64,000 nucleotides of DNA from Labilithrix luteola (GCF_001263205.1 NZ_CP012333.1:4007001-4071000); one strand, 5' to 3'. Numbered from the stretch's first letter, positions 1-8,734 are shown. Made by a program: numbers and translations. The notes: generated from the letters alone by a model not told the origin.

Positions 1-2
1 GC

Positions 3-269
3 GGCGAAGACGACTCGCGTGGCTGTTCGGAATGCACGTGCGGTGCGCCTACGGGCATCGTGTGCACGGCGACCGTGCGCAAAGGATGCGGAGCTCAGGG
101 AACGGTCACGCTGCCGACGGCATGCGGATCGCTCAACGACCCGATCAACATCCAGCTGACGGCGGCCCCCGTTCTCGACACTTCGGATGCAGGCTGCGCA
201 CCCGAGGGCGGCGCGCCGATCGGCGAGTTCAAGCCGACGCTGCCCACCACCGTGTGCTGCATCCCCTGA
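3..269 (+). CDS. C-terminal part of a Cys-rich secreted protein (5' end outside window)
   Basis: The frame beginning at base 3 is open to the left edge and ends in TGA at 267-269, so only the last 88 residues are visible. The fragment is rich in cysteine (CSECTCG, a CT pair further on, and CCIP just before the stop), which suggests a disulfide-bonded exported or lipoprotein domain. A GTG at position 60 could give a 69-residue protein, but the open frame and cysteines upstream argue for a longer gene. I do not recognise the family. It converges on tdk, with only 13 bases between the stops. Confidence 0.6.
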   Translation, partial: GEDDSRGCSECTCGAPTGIVCTATVRKGCGAQGTVTLPTACGSLNDPINIQLTAAPVLDTSDAGCAPEGGAPIGEFKPTLPTTVCCIP

Positions 270-282
270 CGCGGTTCGCCGA

Positions 283-900
283 TCAGCCGTCGACGACGCC
301 CGGCACGAAGCACTTGCGACAGCGTGGTTCGTAGTCCGCCGCGCCGCCGACGAAGAGCTGGCCTTCCGTACCGATGAGGCGCTGCGAGCGACACGCCGGG
401 GCCCCGCAGCGATTGCACACCGCGTGGAGCTTCGTCACGTATTCGGCGATGCTCATGAGGGCAGCCATGGGCCCGAAGGGGCGACCGCGATAGTCCTGAT
501 CGAGACCGGCGCAGATCACGCGCACGCCCTTGTTCGCGAGGAACTCGGCGGCGTCGACCACCGCATCGTCGAAGAACTGTGCCTCGTCGATGCCGACGAC
601 CTGTGCGGTGTCCGCGTCGACGAAGGAGAGAAGCTCCGCGGAGTTCGCGACCGCCATGGCCTCCGCTTTGAGGCCTTCGTGGCTGACGACCTTCACGTCG
701 TCGTAGCGATTGTCGATGCGGGGTTTGAAGAGCAACACGCGCTGCTTGGCGAAGCGCGCGCGTTTCACACGACGGAGGAGTTCTTCCGTCTTGCCGCTGA
801 ACATCGAGCCGCAGACGACCTCGATACAGCCACGGCGCTCGCTCGGGGTTGCGGCGCGCATGCCGAACGAGAGGTGCTCCCCATGCGGTTGGGACGACAT
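283..900 (-). CDS. tdk: Thymidine kinase
   Basis: Type II thymidine kinase: ATP-dependent phosphorylation of thymidine to dTMP in the salvage pathway, cytosolic. The protein opens its core with VVCGSMFSGKT (P-loop), carries the IDEAQFF Walker B/catalytic segment (DEAQFF, Glu as base), and ends with the two zinc-binding cysteine pairs CNRCG and CRKC of the lasso domain. Length is 205 aa from the ATG at 900, or 192 aa from a second ATG at 861; family members are about 190-210 aa. Neither start has a good ribosome site, so the start is uncertain by 13 codons. The open frame continues upstream to 1215 but that part has no family similarity. Single gene, convergent with the partial gene to its left. 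Confidence 0.95.
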   Translation of the reverse strand: MSSQPHGEHLSFGMRAATPSERRGCIEVVCGSMFSGKTEELLRRVKRARFAKQRVLLFKPRIDNRYDDVKVVSHEGLKAEAMAVANSAELLSFVDADTAQVVGIDEAQFFDDAVVDAAEFLANKGVRVICAGLDQDYRGRPFGPMAALMSIAEYVTKLHAVCNRCGAPACRSQRLIGTEGQLFVGGAADYEPRCRKCFVPGVVDG

Positions 901-1288
901 CAGCCCGACCGCATACTCATTGGGCGACGGGCGGGCAACACACACGCCCCACCCGCGTTGCGGAGGCAGACCGGCGACGCGAGGGTGAGGCGAGGGTGAA
1001 CGACTGGTGTCGCGAGGTACCAGGTCGAGGGCTCGGACCCCCGACGGCGGCCAAAAGCCGGGGCGTTCCATGCACGTAGAAGCTCGTGATTTCGGGCAAA
1101 AAATTCTTGTCGTTGCGGGCCCTTGCCATCGGTTACTGAAGTGCCCCGAGGCCGTCTGACCCATGACGTCCTGCGTCGACCAGCCTGGCTGCGCATGCCT
1201 GGAAAGGTGGGGCATTTTTCCCGTTTTTCGGCGAAGTTGAACCCTCGCCGGGCGTAGACGCGCAATGCAGGGGTGCTAGATTGGGCGT
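901..1288. other. Intergenic region between divergent tdk and an 82-aa gene
   Basis: About 390 bases with several open frames on both strands, none with recognisable protein content, and the longest are mirror frames of high-GC sequence. It should hold promoters for tdk (leftward) and the 82-aa gene (rightward); the only promoter-like element I can point to is TAGATT at 1277-1282, six bases before the GTG at 1289. Confidence 0.5.
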
Positions 1289-1537
1289 GTGGAAGTCGTC
1301 CTCCGCAAGCTCGGGAAGGGGTCGCGCGCCGTCGCAGGCCGCCTGGTAAGAGCCCCGCGGAAAGGCTCCGTGGTCGTTATCGAGTTCCCCGACGGGATGC
1401 ACGAATACGTCACGACACCGGTGAAGCGCGTGCTTCGCCTCGCGGGCCGCGAGGTCTTCTACATCGAGACGATCAACAGCCGCTATCGACTCGAAGTGCG
1501 GAGCCGCGAAGATGCGGTCGCCGAGAGCGCAGGCTAA
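1289..1537 (+). CDS. Conserved-looking small hypothetical protein (82 aa)
   Basis: GTG start; 82 residues, basic in its first third (RKLGKGSRAVAGRLVRAPRKG) and then a compact segment of alternating strands (VVVIEFPDG, HEYVTTPVKRVL, REVFYIETINSRYRLEVR) that looks like a small beta-rich fold. No signal peptide or membrane segment. The start is supported by a TAGATT hexamer ending six bases upstream, which fits a leaderless message; no Shine-Dalgarno is present. I do not recognise the family and assign no function. The codon pattern and hydrophobic periodicity make it a real gene rather than a shadow frame. Confidence 0.6.
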   Translation: MEVVLRKLGKGSRAVAGRLVRAPRKGSVVVIEFPDGMHEYVTTPVKRVLRLAGREVFYIETINSRYRLEVRSREDAVAESAG

Positions 1538-1652
1538 GGGACTCAGGGCGGCCAAGGCGAGCTGAGCTTGTGTGCTCACGCGCGGTTGTTTGCCGGCCTC
1601 GAACTGCGGATGCGCTTGACGTAGCGCCCGAACTGGCGTTGTCTCCGCGCCC

Positions 1653-1808
1653 ATGGGTAAGTTCGACCGCCGCAACTCGGAGAAGATGAAGCGCCGCAAG
1701 GCGCAGGTGAAGAAGAAGGCGCGCCTCAAGCGTCAGCGCACGGCCAGTGCGAAGCCGGCTGCGGCCCCGAAGAAGGCTGCGAAGAAGTCCGCTCCGCCGA
1801 AGGCCTGA
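1653..1808 (+). CDS. Very basic 51-aa protein, Lys/Ala-rich tail
   Basis: ATG at 1653 to TGA at 1806-1808, 51 residues. It begins MGKFDRRNSEKMKRRKAQ and continues as an almost uninterrupted run of Lys, Arg, Ala and Pro, ending APKKAAKKSAPPKA. Predicted charge is strongly positive, with no membrane segment and no cysteine. Such a composition resembles ribosome-associated or histone-H1-like nucleic-acid-binding tails, but that is inference; I cannot name a family. It is too short for most gene-length cut-offs and likely to be missed by automated calling. The 115 bases after the 82-aa gene contain no visible terminator, so cotranscription is possible. Confidence 0.6.
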   Translation: MGKFDRRNSEKMKRRKAQVKKKARLKRQRTASAKPAAAPKKAAKKSAPPKA

Positions 1809-1878
1809 GCGTCTCTTCGATCGCCTGCGCGCGGGCCGCTCGCCGAAGCGAGCGCTCGCGCGCTTTCCATTTTGTCGA

Positions 1879-2436
1879 TCAGCGAGGCGCGTCGGCGGGC
1901 GCCGGTGCAGGCGCGGGAGCCGGATCGAACGCGTCCGGATTCTGCCCGAGGCGAATCGTCGGAAACTGGGTTCGCTTCGGCGTGCTCGGCTCGACAGCGG
2001 CCGGTGCAGGCTCGCCGAGAAGGCCCACGTCGCCATCGAGACGGCTCTCGTCGACGAGCTTCCAGTCGCCCTTGAACTCGTGCCACTTCTGCTTGAGCGT
2101 CGAGACGCGCAGGTCGCCTTCGTTCGCTCGGTACCAGGCGATCTTCACGAAGATCTCCGCGTCCGACTCGCCCTGCATCTTGAGGCCGGCGAGCTCGTAG
2201 TCGGCGATGCGGATGTTGCCGCCCCAGCCCTTGCGACGCTCGAAGAAGCCCTCACGGGCCTTTGGCGAAACGCCCTCGGCCGCCATCTCCATGCGTCCGA
2301 AACGGGCGTTGAGGTTCAGCTCGTTCGCCGCGTCTTGGGCGCGCGCGGGCGGTGGTTGATGCACCGCGGGGCATCCGCTGAGCGCGAAAACGAGCGGCAA
2401 GGCGAACACGCGCTTCGGCAGAACGAGCTTCGGCAT
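1879..2436 (-). CDS. Predicted lipoprotein (185 aa)
   Basis: ATG at 2436; N-terminus MPKLVLPKRVFALPLVFALSG followed by Cys is a lipoprotein signal with lipobox LSGC. The mature part (about 165 aa) has a soluble mixed helix/strand region with several Trp and charged residues, and ends in a Pro/Ala repeat tail (PAPAPAPAPAD), probably a periplasmic spacer. No known domain recognised. It sits 70 bases downstream of the large outer-membrane protein and on the same strand, so it may be its partner lipoprotein. A TACCGT hexamer lies six bases before the ATG, which suggests a leaderless message of its own. An upstream extension to 2634 would run into the neighbouring gene and is rejected. Confidence 0.75.
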   Translation of the reverse strand: MPKLVLPKRVFALPLVFALSGCPAVHQPPPARAQDAANELNLNARFGRMEMAAEGVSPKAREGFFERRKGWGGNIRIADYELAGLKMQGESDAEIFVKIAWYRANEGDLRVSTLKQKWHEFKGDWKLVDESRLDGDVGLLGEPAPAAVEPSTPKRTQFPTIRLGQNPDAFDPAPAPAPAPADAPR

Positions 2437-2506
2437 GGGGGGACGGTAGGCATGGTCCCTGGGGACGGGCCAAGTTTCGCGCGCGATCACCCGCGCCGTG
2501 CGCGCG

Positions 2507-5500
2507 TCAGTAAGGCACGGCGGCCACGAAATAGACCTTGTCGATTCCGCCGCTCGCGAGGCCGCGCGCATAGCCCAGCCGGAAGGTGAACGGCATGATG
2601 TAGCCGAGGATCGTGTCGAACCAGAGCTCGCCACCGACGCCGCTCTTATACTGCGCAGCCTTGATGTCGTCGAACGCGCTGCCGTAGTCGAAGAACACTG
2701 CGCCGTTGATGCGGTTGAGGAAGACGGGCAAGGTCGACAGACCGCGATCGACGTTCACGATCGGGAAGCGGTACTCGAAGTTCGTCAGCGTGTAGCTGTT
2801 GCCCGCGAGAATGACGGGCGGATAGCCGCGCAGGACGATGCCGCCCTGGATGAGCGAGTTGCGGACGACGTCGATGATGGGCAAGTCGACGAAGCCGCCG
2901 ACGAAGAACGCCCCTCGGCCGGGGAACGAGCCGCCGCTCGTACCGAAGCCACCGTGGATGGCGAGCGAGTGGTGCTTCAGCCACGGCATCAAGTAATAGA
3001 CGGTGAGGTCCGCGTTCGCCGCGAAGCCGGAGAAGTCGCTGCCCAGCGAGGGGTCCGTCAGATCGAAGCCCGCACCCAGCGAGAAGCCTCGTTCGGGGCC
3101 GACGCTGTAGAGATAGCGCTCCGCGTTCGAGTAGCCGTATCCGAAGTGCAGCGAGCTCGCGAGCCCGCGATAGGGAATTTGCGGGGTCTCGTACGGATCG
3201 AGTTTGTCCTTCGGGAACGGGAGATCGATGCCAACGCGCGAGAGCGCATGCGAGATCACGAACGAGCTCGTGTCGTACTCGCGCACCTTCGCGTACGAGA
3301 TCGACGTCGAGAAGCCCGTGTTCTCCTGGATGACTGTGGGCTTGAAGTTCCCGATGGCGAAGCCGCCGCGCGGCGTGATGGTGCGGAAGAGCGAGACGCC
3401 GAAGTCGAAGGGGAGTCGTGCGTAGCTGTAGGCGAGCGAGCCTTGGAGCTGGGGCTTCTCGATCTCCGTCGTGGTGCTCGCGCTCACGTTGTGGAAGCCA
3501 CTGATGTCGCTTCCGGAGGCGGTGATGATGACCGCATCGCCGAAGTTGCCGGGCGTCACCTGGATGCCGTAACGGCGCGGCCAGAGCGTGGCCCAGGGCG
3601 AGTAGGGCCGCGACGCATAGCGCACGTGCGGAATGCTCGGCGTCGGCGGTCGCGTGTCGACGTAGGGCTCCGCCTCCGTCCACGTCCTCTCGTCGACCGG
3701 CATCGCGAAGATGTCGAAGCCGACTTTCGAGTAGCCCACGTACGCGAGCGTCTTGCCGTCCGGCGAAGGTTCGGGTGAATATGCGCCGGTCAGGACGTTC
3801 GACACCTGGAAGAAGCGGTTCGTCGCGACCTCCCAGGCGAAGATGTTCGAGATGCCGCTCGTGCGGTCGGAGTGGAAGTAGACGAAGCGTCCGTCGGGCG
3901 AGAAGACCGGGCCGCCGTCGAGGGCGCGGTCGGTCATCAGATCGCGATAGGTGCCGTTCTCGACGTCGACGTAGCGGATGTCGCGATCGCCGCCGTTCTT
4001 CCAGACGCTGTAGACGATGTGCGTTCCATCGGGCGACCAGCGCGGCGTGAACGCTTGCTCGAACCGTGCGCTCGGCACGAGGAAGCGCGGATTCTCGAGT
4101 CGCTCGTCACCGAGATCGGCGAGCTGAATCGTGCGCGTGCCGGCCTGGTTCACGATGTAGACGATGCGTCGTCCGTCCGGTGACACGTCGGGATCGGCCG
4201 CGCGAAGCGAGTTCTGGATGACGGTGCGCCCGCCGTCGGGCGTGCCGAACGTGCTTCGCTCGCCGGGAGCTGCGCGCTCGAGATCACCGTAGTTGAAGAC
4301 GTTTTTGTACCACTCGAGCGAATTCCAAACGAGGCCGCCATCGGGCGTGAAGCTCGAATAGGCCTCGCCCGGCGCGCGAATCATCAGCTCTTCGTGCTTC
4401 TCGTCGACCTTGACGATGTTGCCGCGGATGTCGCGTTTGAGCGGCAGCGCGTAGAGGCCCGTGCGCGTGTTCTGGTCGTCTTTGTAATAGAGGAGGTCGC
4501 CTTCGTGATCGGACCACGCGCCCTTCGGGATCCAACGCGGATAGCGCGCGATCTGACCGTGGTACGTGAGGCGAACGCCTTCGCGAATGCCCTTCTTGCG
4601 CACGTCCGCGGCTTGCGCCTCGTAGCGCTTCTTCAGGTCGCCGATCCACGTCGGGTACATGTCGACGTACGTCTCGCCGGTCGCGCGCCGTATCGAGCGG
4701 TTGATGCCCCACGGAATGATCTGCGAGCCGTAGTCGGCAGCGACTTTGCGGAGTGCTTCGGCGCCGTACGTCTCGGCGATCCACTGCTGGAAATACGAGC
4801 CGTAGAGGTACCAGATGTTGCCCTGCGGCCAGCGGCGCGGTGTGTTCGAGAACACGTCGAGCGGTGCGACGTTGTTCTGGAGGACGTCGGTCCTCATGAA
4901 CATGTCCCACTGCGAGTTGCGGAGGCGCCCGCCGCTCGTGCGAGTGCTCTCCCAGTAGACGGCGAGGCCTTCGAGGAGCCATCGCGGCTGCGCCTGGTTC
5001 GGCGCGAGCGTCTTGCCGAGCACCGCGTTGACGATCGCGGGCAAGCCTCGAATCTGGTCGGTGTGCAGGATGTGCGTGAACTCGTGCGTGACCAGCTCGA
5101 GGTACCAGTCGTCGACGTCGCCGAGGGGCGACATGTCTTCCGGCGCGGTCACGAGGAGGCGAATCGCGTTGTACGGCAGCGCCGTGGCCGAGCCGTTCGC
5201 GCTCTCGCTCGAGTCGATGAGCTGAATCTCGGTCCAGTCTTTCGGATCCCAACCGACGTTCGCGGCCATCGCGTCGTGGATGCCCTCGGCCACGTTCGCG
5301 ACGCGCTGAGCGACCTCCTCGATGCCCGAGTGGTAGGTGATCCGGAAGTGTTTGGTCTCGATCGTGTACCACTTGAGCGAGGGATCGCTCGCGGCTCGGG
5401 CAGAGCGCTCGAAGCCGAGCACGCCGAGCAAGAACACGCCGAACACGAACAGGCGCAACAGCGCCCACACGCCGGCCCCTCGGATCGCGGTGACGGCGGG

Positions 5501-5551
5501 GTACTTCCTATGCACGGAACTAGCTCGCGACGAGCACGGCTCCGCGCGCAT
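2507..5551 (-). CDS. Outer-membrane protein: MA-type metallopeptidase domain + TolB-like propeller + C-terminal barrel
   Basis: 1014 aa if begun at ATG 5551; a GTG at 5515, just after the stop of the upstream gene, gives 1002 aa and I consider it equally likely. Signal peptide: hydrophobic stretch about residues 28-46, cleavage near ARA-AS. Domain 1 (about 55-330) has HEFTH at 156-160 and a downstream RWLLEGLAVYWE segment, the HExxH plus Glu arrangement of gluzincin (MA clan) peptidases. Domain 2 (about 430-630) contains four or more WD/PD40 repeats of the type SPDGRRIVY, as in TolB. The last 330 residues are beta-rich with alternating aromatic/Gly strands and end in an aromatic-poor strand VYFVAAVPY, resembling the surface-antigen/BamA-like barrel. 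Active-site residues are intact, so peptidase activity is plausible. Possibly follows the MBL gene in one transcript. Confidence 0.8.
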   Translation of the reverse strand: MRAEPCSSRASSVHRKYPAVTAIRGAGVWALLRLFVFGVFLLGVLGFERSARAASDPSLKWYTIETKHFRITYHSGIEEVAQRVANVAEGIHDAMAANVGWDPKDWTEIQLIDSSESANGSATALPYNAIRLLVTAPEDMSPLGDVDDWYLELVTHEFTHILHTDQIRGLPAIVNAVLGKTLAPNQAQPRWLLEGLAVYWESTRTSGGRLRNSQWDMFMRTDVLQNNVAPLDVFSNTPRRWPQGNIWYLYGSYFQQWIAETYGAEALRKVAADYGSQIIPWGINRSIRRATGETYVDMYPTWIGDLKKRYEAQAADVRKKGIREGVRLTYHGQIARYPRWIPKGAWSDHEGDLLYYKDDQNTRTGLYALPLKRDIRGNIVKVDEKHEELMIRAPGEAYSSFTPDGGLVWNSLEWYKNVFNYGDLERAAPGERSTFGTPDGGRTVIQNSLRAADPDVSPDGRRIVYIVNQAGTRTIQLADLGDERLENPRFLVPSARFEQAFTPRWSPDGTHIVYSVWKNGGDRDIRYVDVENGTYRDLMTDRALDGGPVFSPDGRFVYFHSDRTSGISNIFAWEVATNRFFQVSNVLTGAYSPEPSPDGKTLAYVGYSKVGFDIFAMPVDERTWTEAEPYVDTRPPTPSIPHVRYASRPYSPWATLWPRRYGIQVTPGNFGDAVIITASGSDISGFHNVSASTTTEIEKPQLQGSLAYSYARLPFDFGVSLFRTITPRGGFAIGNFKPTVIQENTGFSTSISYAKVREYDTSSFVISHALSRVGIDLPFPKDKLDPYETPQIPYRGLASSLHFGYGYSNAERYLYSVGPERGFSLGAGFDLTDPSLGSDFSGFAANADLTVYYLMPWLKHHSLAIHGGFGTSGGSFPGRGAFFVGGFVDLPIIDVVRNSLIQGGIVLRGYPPVILAGNSYTLTNFEYRFPIVNVDRGLSTLPVFLNRINGAVFFDYGSAFDDIKAAQYKSGVGGELWFDTILGYIMPFTFRLGYARGLASGGIDKVYFVAAVPY

Positions 5552-6440
5552 CGCCCGCCGGTACGCAGATGGGCTCGTGGTACTCCGGGGTGATCACGCT
5601 CGCCTCGGGCGCGCGCAAATACACTTCGGAGACGAAGCCCTCGACGTCGATGCCCGGCAGAAGGAAGAGGCCGCGTTCGAGCGGTGCAAAGAAAGCGTCG
5701 TGATGAGTCGGAATGACGAGGCGAGGTCGCAACGCTGAGACGAGACGCGCCACGTAGTTTTCAGTGCCTTTACGACCGGCAAGGCAGGCAAGCAGCACGT
5801 CGGCGCGTTCGCCGTCGAGCTCGGCGTCGATGAGGTCAGCGCTGCCGTTGTGATAGATGGTCAGCTCTGGCGTGCGGATAAGAATGCCGAACGCGCCGCC
5901 CATTCGGTAATGCCAGAAGTGCTGCGGGCCGACCGGAGGCTGACGCACTTCGCCGACGAGAGGCACGCGGCCGAGCGCGATGCGACCATGCTTGCTCGGT
6001 ACGAAGCGCACTTCGACGTCGCCGAAGCGAACGACGGCGCCGGTGGGCGGCACCTGCACGAGCTTGTCTTCCCCGAGCCCTTCCGCGCGGCCCCATGCGC
6101 ACGTCGAGAGCGAGCCGGCGAGCTTTGCTCCCGTGACCTTCGCGATGCGCGGCGCGTCGGCGACGTGATCGTAGTGGCTGTGCCCGCAGAGGATGGCGTC
6201 GACCTTGCGAGGGATGTGTCTCGCGATGGCGAGATCGTCCGGCACGATGCGCTGCACGAGACCGCCGAACGTGGGGCGGGTCACGAACGGGTCGACGAGG
6301 AGCGTGGTCTCTTTCGTCTCCACGACGAAGCCCGCAGTCCCGAGCCAGGACAGGCGGACCGACCACCCGTTGCCGCTACCCTGCGGACGAAGCTCACGCT
6401 TCGGACGAAATCGCGGAAAGAGGCGCTCGTAGAGAGCCAT
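5520..6440 (-). CDS. MBL-fold metal-dependent hydrolase (UlaG/NAPE-PLD-like)
   Basis: 306 aa. The zinc-binding signature HSHYDH is at residues 87-92 and further ligands are expected in STCAWG, the HNGSAD segment (Asp) and THHDAFF near the C-terminus, the layout of the Lactamase_B_2 group that includes UlaG and NAPE-phospholipase D. The opening RLSWLGTAGFVVET is typical of the fold's first two strands. No signal peptide, hence cytosolic. The substrate cannot be read from the sequence; the divergent neighbour is a glycerophosphodiesterase, so a role in lipid head-group turnover is a guess. Start ATG 6440 lies eight bases from a TATAGT hexamer. Its 3' end may overlap the start of the large outer-membrane gene by 32 bases. 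Confidence 0.85.
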   Translation of the reverse strand: MALYERLFPRFRPKRELRPQGSGNGWSVRLSWLGTAGFVVETKETTLLVDPFVTRPTFGGLVQRIVPDDLAIARHIPRKVDAILCGHSHYDHVADAPRIAKVTGAKLAGSLSTCAWGRAEGLGEDKLVQVPPTGAVVRFGDVEVRFVPSKHGRIALGRVPLVGEVRQPPVGPQHFWHYRMGGAFGILIRTPELTIYHNGSADLIDAELDGERADVLLACLAGRKGTENYVARLVSALRPRLVIPTHHDAFFAPLERGLFLLPGIDVEGFVSEVYLRAPEASVITPEYHEPICVPAGDARGAVLVAS

Positions 6441-6448
6441 CGGCGCAA

Positions 6449-6456
6449 ACTATAGT
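6449..6456. promoter_or_regulatory. Palindromic ACTATAGT shared by two divergent starts
   Basis: The only AT-rich element in the 23-base gap between the MBL gene (start 6440, minus) and the glycerophosphodiesterase (start 6464, plus). Read on either strand it gives TATAGT, ending 7 bases before the plus-strand GTG and 8 before the minus-strand ATG. That spacing fits a -10 element for a leaderless transcript in both directions. No -35 element was recognised on either side. Prediction only. Confidence 0.4.
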
Positions 6457-6463
6457 CAGGTTC

Positions 6464-7246
6464 GTGCGCCGCGCGAGCCCCATTGTCTATGCCCATCGAG
6501 GGGCCTCCCTCGAGATGCCCGAGAACACCATCGAGGCCTTCGAACGGGCATTTTCCGTGGGCGCGCAGGCCATCGAGACCGACGCGCACATGACCCGGGA
6601 CGGCAAGGTGGTGCTTGCGCACGACGAGACCGGCCTGCGCATGGCGGGGGTCTCGAGGGCCATTCGCGACGTCACCTACGACGAAATCAGCACCTGGGAC
6701 GTGGGGAAGGGATTTCGTGCGCCCGATGGTACCAAACCCGATCGTCCCTATCGCGTGCCGCTGCTCGAGGAGGTTCTTTCGACCTTCCCCGATGCATTCG
6801 TCAACATCGACGCCAAGCAGACCAAGCCGGACATGATGCCCGCGCTCGTCCGCATCATTCGCCAGGCGTGCGCCCAGGACCGCGTGAGGATCGCCAGTTT
6901 CTCTTCGCGAAACCTTCGCCACGCCCGCTCGCTCGGATACGACGGCGCGCTCGGAACAGCGGCGGTTGAGCTGGCGCGCGCCATCTTCGCGCCCCGCATC
7001 GTCAACCGCGTGCTGCCGCTCATGGGGGATGCCGCCCAAGTGCCGGAGCACGGGTGGGGCATCACGTTCGCCAAGCAGCGCATGATCGACCGCCTCCACG
7101 AGGCAGGGCTACGCGTCGACTTCTGGACGATCGACGACCCCGCCCGCGCCCGCGCACTCATCGCGATGGGCGCGGACGGCATCGTCACCAATGATCCTCG
7201 CCGGATCGCCGAGGCGGTCGGCGTGCCGACTCAGAAATCGTCGTAG
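6464..7246 (+). CDS. Glycerophosphodiester phosphodiesterase
   Basis: 260 aa, GTG start. Hydrolyses glycerophosphodiesters to glycerol-3-phosphate and an alcohol. The GDPD signature is complete: AHRGAS with PENT (residues about 10-22), AIETDAHMTRDG carrying the Glu-x-Asp metal ligands, LAHD(E), later FVNIDAKQ with a metal-binding Asp, and the C-terminal VDFWTIDDP and GADGIVTNDP segments. No signal peptide, so a cytosolic enzyme of the UgpQ type. Length matches the family (about 240-260 aa). Start supported by the TATAGT element seven bases upstream. The last 16 bases overlap the end of the convergent PilZ gene. Confidence 0.92.
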   Translation: MRRASPIVYAHRGASLEMPENTIEAFERAFSVGAQAIETDAHMTRDGKVVLAHDETGLRMAGVSRAIRDVTYDEISTWDVGKGFRAPDGTKPDRPYRVPLLEEVLSTFPDAFVNIDAKQTKPDMMPALVRIIRQACAQDRVRIASFSSRNLRHARSLGYDGALGTAAVELARAIFAPRIVNRVLPLMGDAAQVPEHGWGITFAKQRMIDRLHEAGLRVDFWTIDDPARARALIAMGADGIVTNDPRRIAEAVGVPTQKSS

Positions 7247-8265
7247 AAGAGCGGCTCGCGGTTGCGCACGTAGCGATAGACGAGCTGCCGAGCTTCCGGC
7301 GCGATCTGCGTGAACTGAGCGCCGAAGCCCGGGGGGGCGTCGCCGCCTTGCTCACGCGTCCACTTCACGACGGCGTTCGCTTCGAACTCGTAGCCGCCTG
7401 GGAGGGACACCTTGAGGCGGATCGGCGTGCCGATCTTCGGCGACACGTATGTCGACACGAAGAGACCTCCGTGATCGATGATGTCGTTGCCCGCGAGGCC
7501 CTTGTAGAAGTTCGTCGGGCTGTGGGTGCCGAGGTCGGCCGCGAGCACCTGCAGGTTGCCTGCGGGCGGGGCAGGAACCGGCATGCTCGGCGTGGCCGGC
7601 TTCCCCTGAGGAGGCGGAGCTGCCGCCGGGGCGCCATAGCCATTCGCCGGCTGCTGCGGAGGCGGCTGTTGCGCCGGAGGCGGCGCCGCGAACGGATCAC
7701 GCGCCACCATCGGCGGCTGCTGCGCGTGCGGTTGCATGGGAGGCTGCTGCATAGGCGGCTGCTGCTGCATAGGCGGCTGCTGCGGATGCGCGGCTTGCGG
7801 CGGAGGGAAGGCAGGCTGCTGGTGGTTCGTTGCCGGCGCTGCGGGTGCTCTTTGAGGCATCGAGGCCGTCCCCGCGTAGGCGGGAGGAGCTTGGTGCTGG
7901 GGCTGCGCCGGCGGAGGCGCCGCGACCGGTGCCGCGACGGGCGCGGGCGGAGCCGCCATCTTGCTCAGTTGGTGCACGAGGCTCAGCGAGTTGGCGACCG
8001 CTTCGAGCGCTTGATTGACGGCCGGGTGAGGTGTCTGCGCGGCCTGGAGCTTCGCGAGTGCGCCGCGAACGTGGCCCAGCGCAACTTCGGCATGAGGCGC
8101 GAGCTCGCGCGTGCGCTCGATCTGATGGAGCGCGCCCATGGCCTGCGCGATCGGAGCCGCGAGCTCGACGAGCTGCGGCGGTACGGTGGGATCCGCCTGC
8201 AGTGCATTGAGGCCTCGTGCAAGCGATTCCCGAGCGGTCTTGGATGTGGTGATGGGGTCGGTCAA
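7231..8265 (-). CDS. PilZ-domain protein with long Pro/Gln linker
   Basis: 344 aa. Residues 1-105 are predicted helical, about 106-235 are a Pro/Ala/Gln linker with several PPMQQ repeats (seen in the DNA as near-repeats around 7735-7800), and 240-340 form a PilZ-like barrel of the myxobacterial type (DHGGLFVSTYVSPKIGTPIRL, then FEANAVVKWTRE and PPGFGAQF). PilZ domains usually bind cyclic di-GMP or act as a structural adaptor. The canonical RxxxR motif just before the barrel is not obvious, so binding is uncertain. The assumed start is TTG at 8265; a better start was not found. Function probably in motility or envelope signalling, by family only. Confidence 0.8.
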   Translation of the reverse strand: MTDPITTSKTARESLARGLNALQADPTVPPQLVELAAPIAQAMGALHQIERTRELAPHAEVALGHVRGALAKLQAAQTPHPAVNQALEAVANSLSLVHQLSKMAAPPAPVAAPVAAPPPAQPQHQAPPAYAGTASMPQRAPAAPATNHQQPAFPPPQAAHPQQPPMQQQPPMQQPPMQPHAQQPPMVARDPFAAPPPAQQPPPQQPANGYGAPAAAPPPQGKPATPSMPVPAPPAGNLQVLAADLGTHSPTNFYKGLAGNDIIDHGGLFVSTYVSPKIGTPIRLKVSLPGGYEFEANAVVKWTREQGGDAPPGFGAQFTQIAPEARQLVYRYVRNREPLFYDDF

Positions 8266-8734
8266 AGGAGCCTGCGCTTTTCGACGGTGCCGGGCAGACG
8301 AGCTCGCCTGCGGATCGTGCGGAACGAACCGAATCGTAAATGAACGGTGGCGCCTGGGGGAACCTTCACGCGCAACCTGGGCCGGAAAATCGGGGATTTT
8401 CGGCCTTGATTTTGGCCGTTCGGCTCAGGTCGCACGATTTCGACCGGGCCCGTGACGTTTTTTTCGAGCGCCACGAGTCGATCGAAGACGAGGCGTCACG
8501 ACGTGCGTTCGCGTTGCGTCTTCGTTCTCACACACGTCGCGTGCTCGCGCGCTCGATCGTGGGACGCGATCGCCGTCGTTCTTGCTGGCCACTCGAACAG
8601 GCCGAACGGAGTTTTTGCGCGAGAGACGAATCGTCGATGCGTGCGGTCTGCAACAACGTTCCTTTCCACTCCGGAAAGGCATTCTTTCCAGAAACGGCCC
8701 GGCACGGTCGTGCTCGCGCTGCTACTGCGAAGCC
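8266..8734. other. Long intergenic region with one hairpin
   Basis: About 470 bases between the divergent PilZ and cytochrome genes. Open frames here lack protein-like composition. An inverted repeat at 8380-8405 (left arm GGCCGGAAAATC, right arm GATTTTCGGCC, one bulged G) is the only clear structure, followed by TTGATTTTGG. It could be a terminator-like element, an attenuator for the leftward gene or a protein-binding site. Nothing else recognisable. Confidence 0.4.

Noticed and set aside
2498..3778. Long plus-strand frame inside the peptidase/propeller gene
   Set aside because: Composition dominated by Arg/Glu/Ala/Asp/Val and no homology signal; minus strand carries the real protein.
7735..7800. 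Repeated GGCGGCTGCTGC-type units considered as a separate repeat element
   Set aside because: They encode the PPMQQ linker of the PilZ protein and are coding low complexity.
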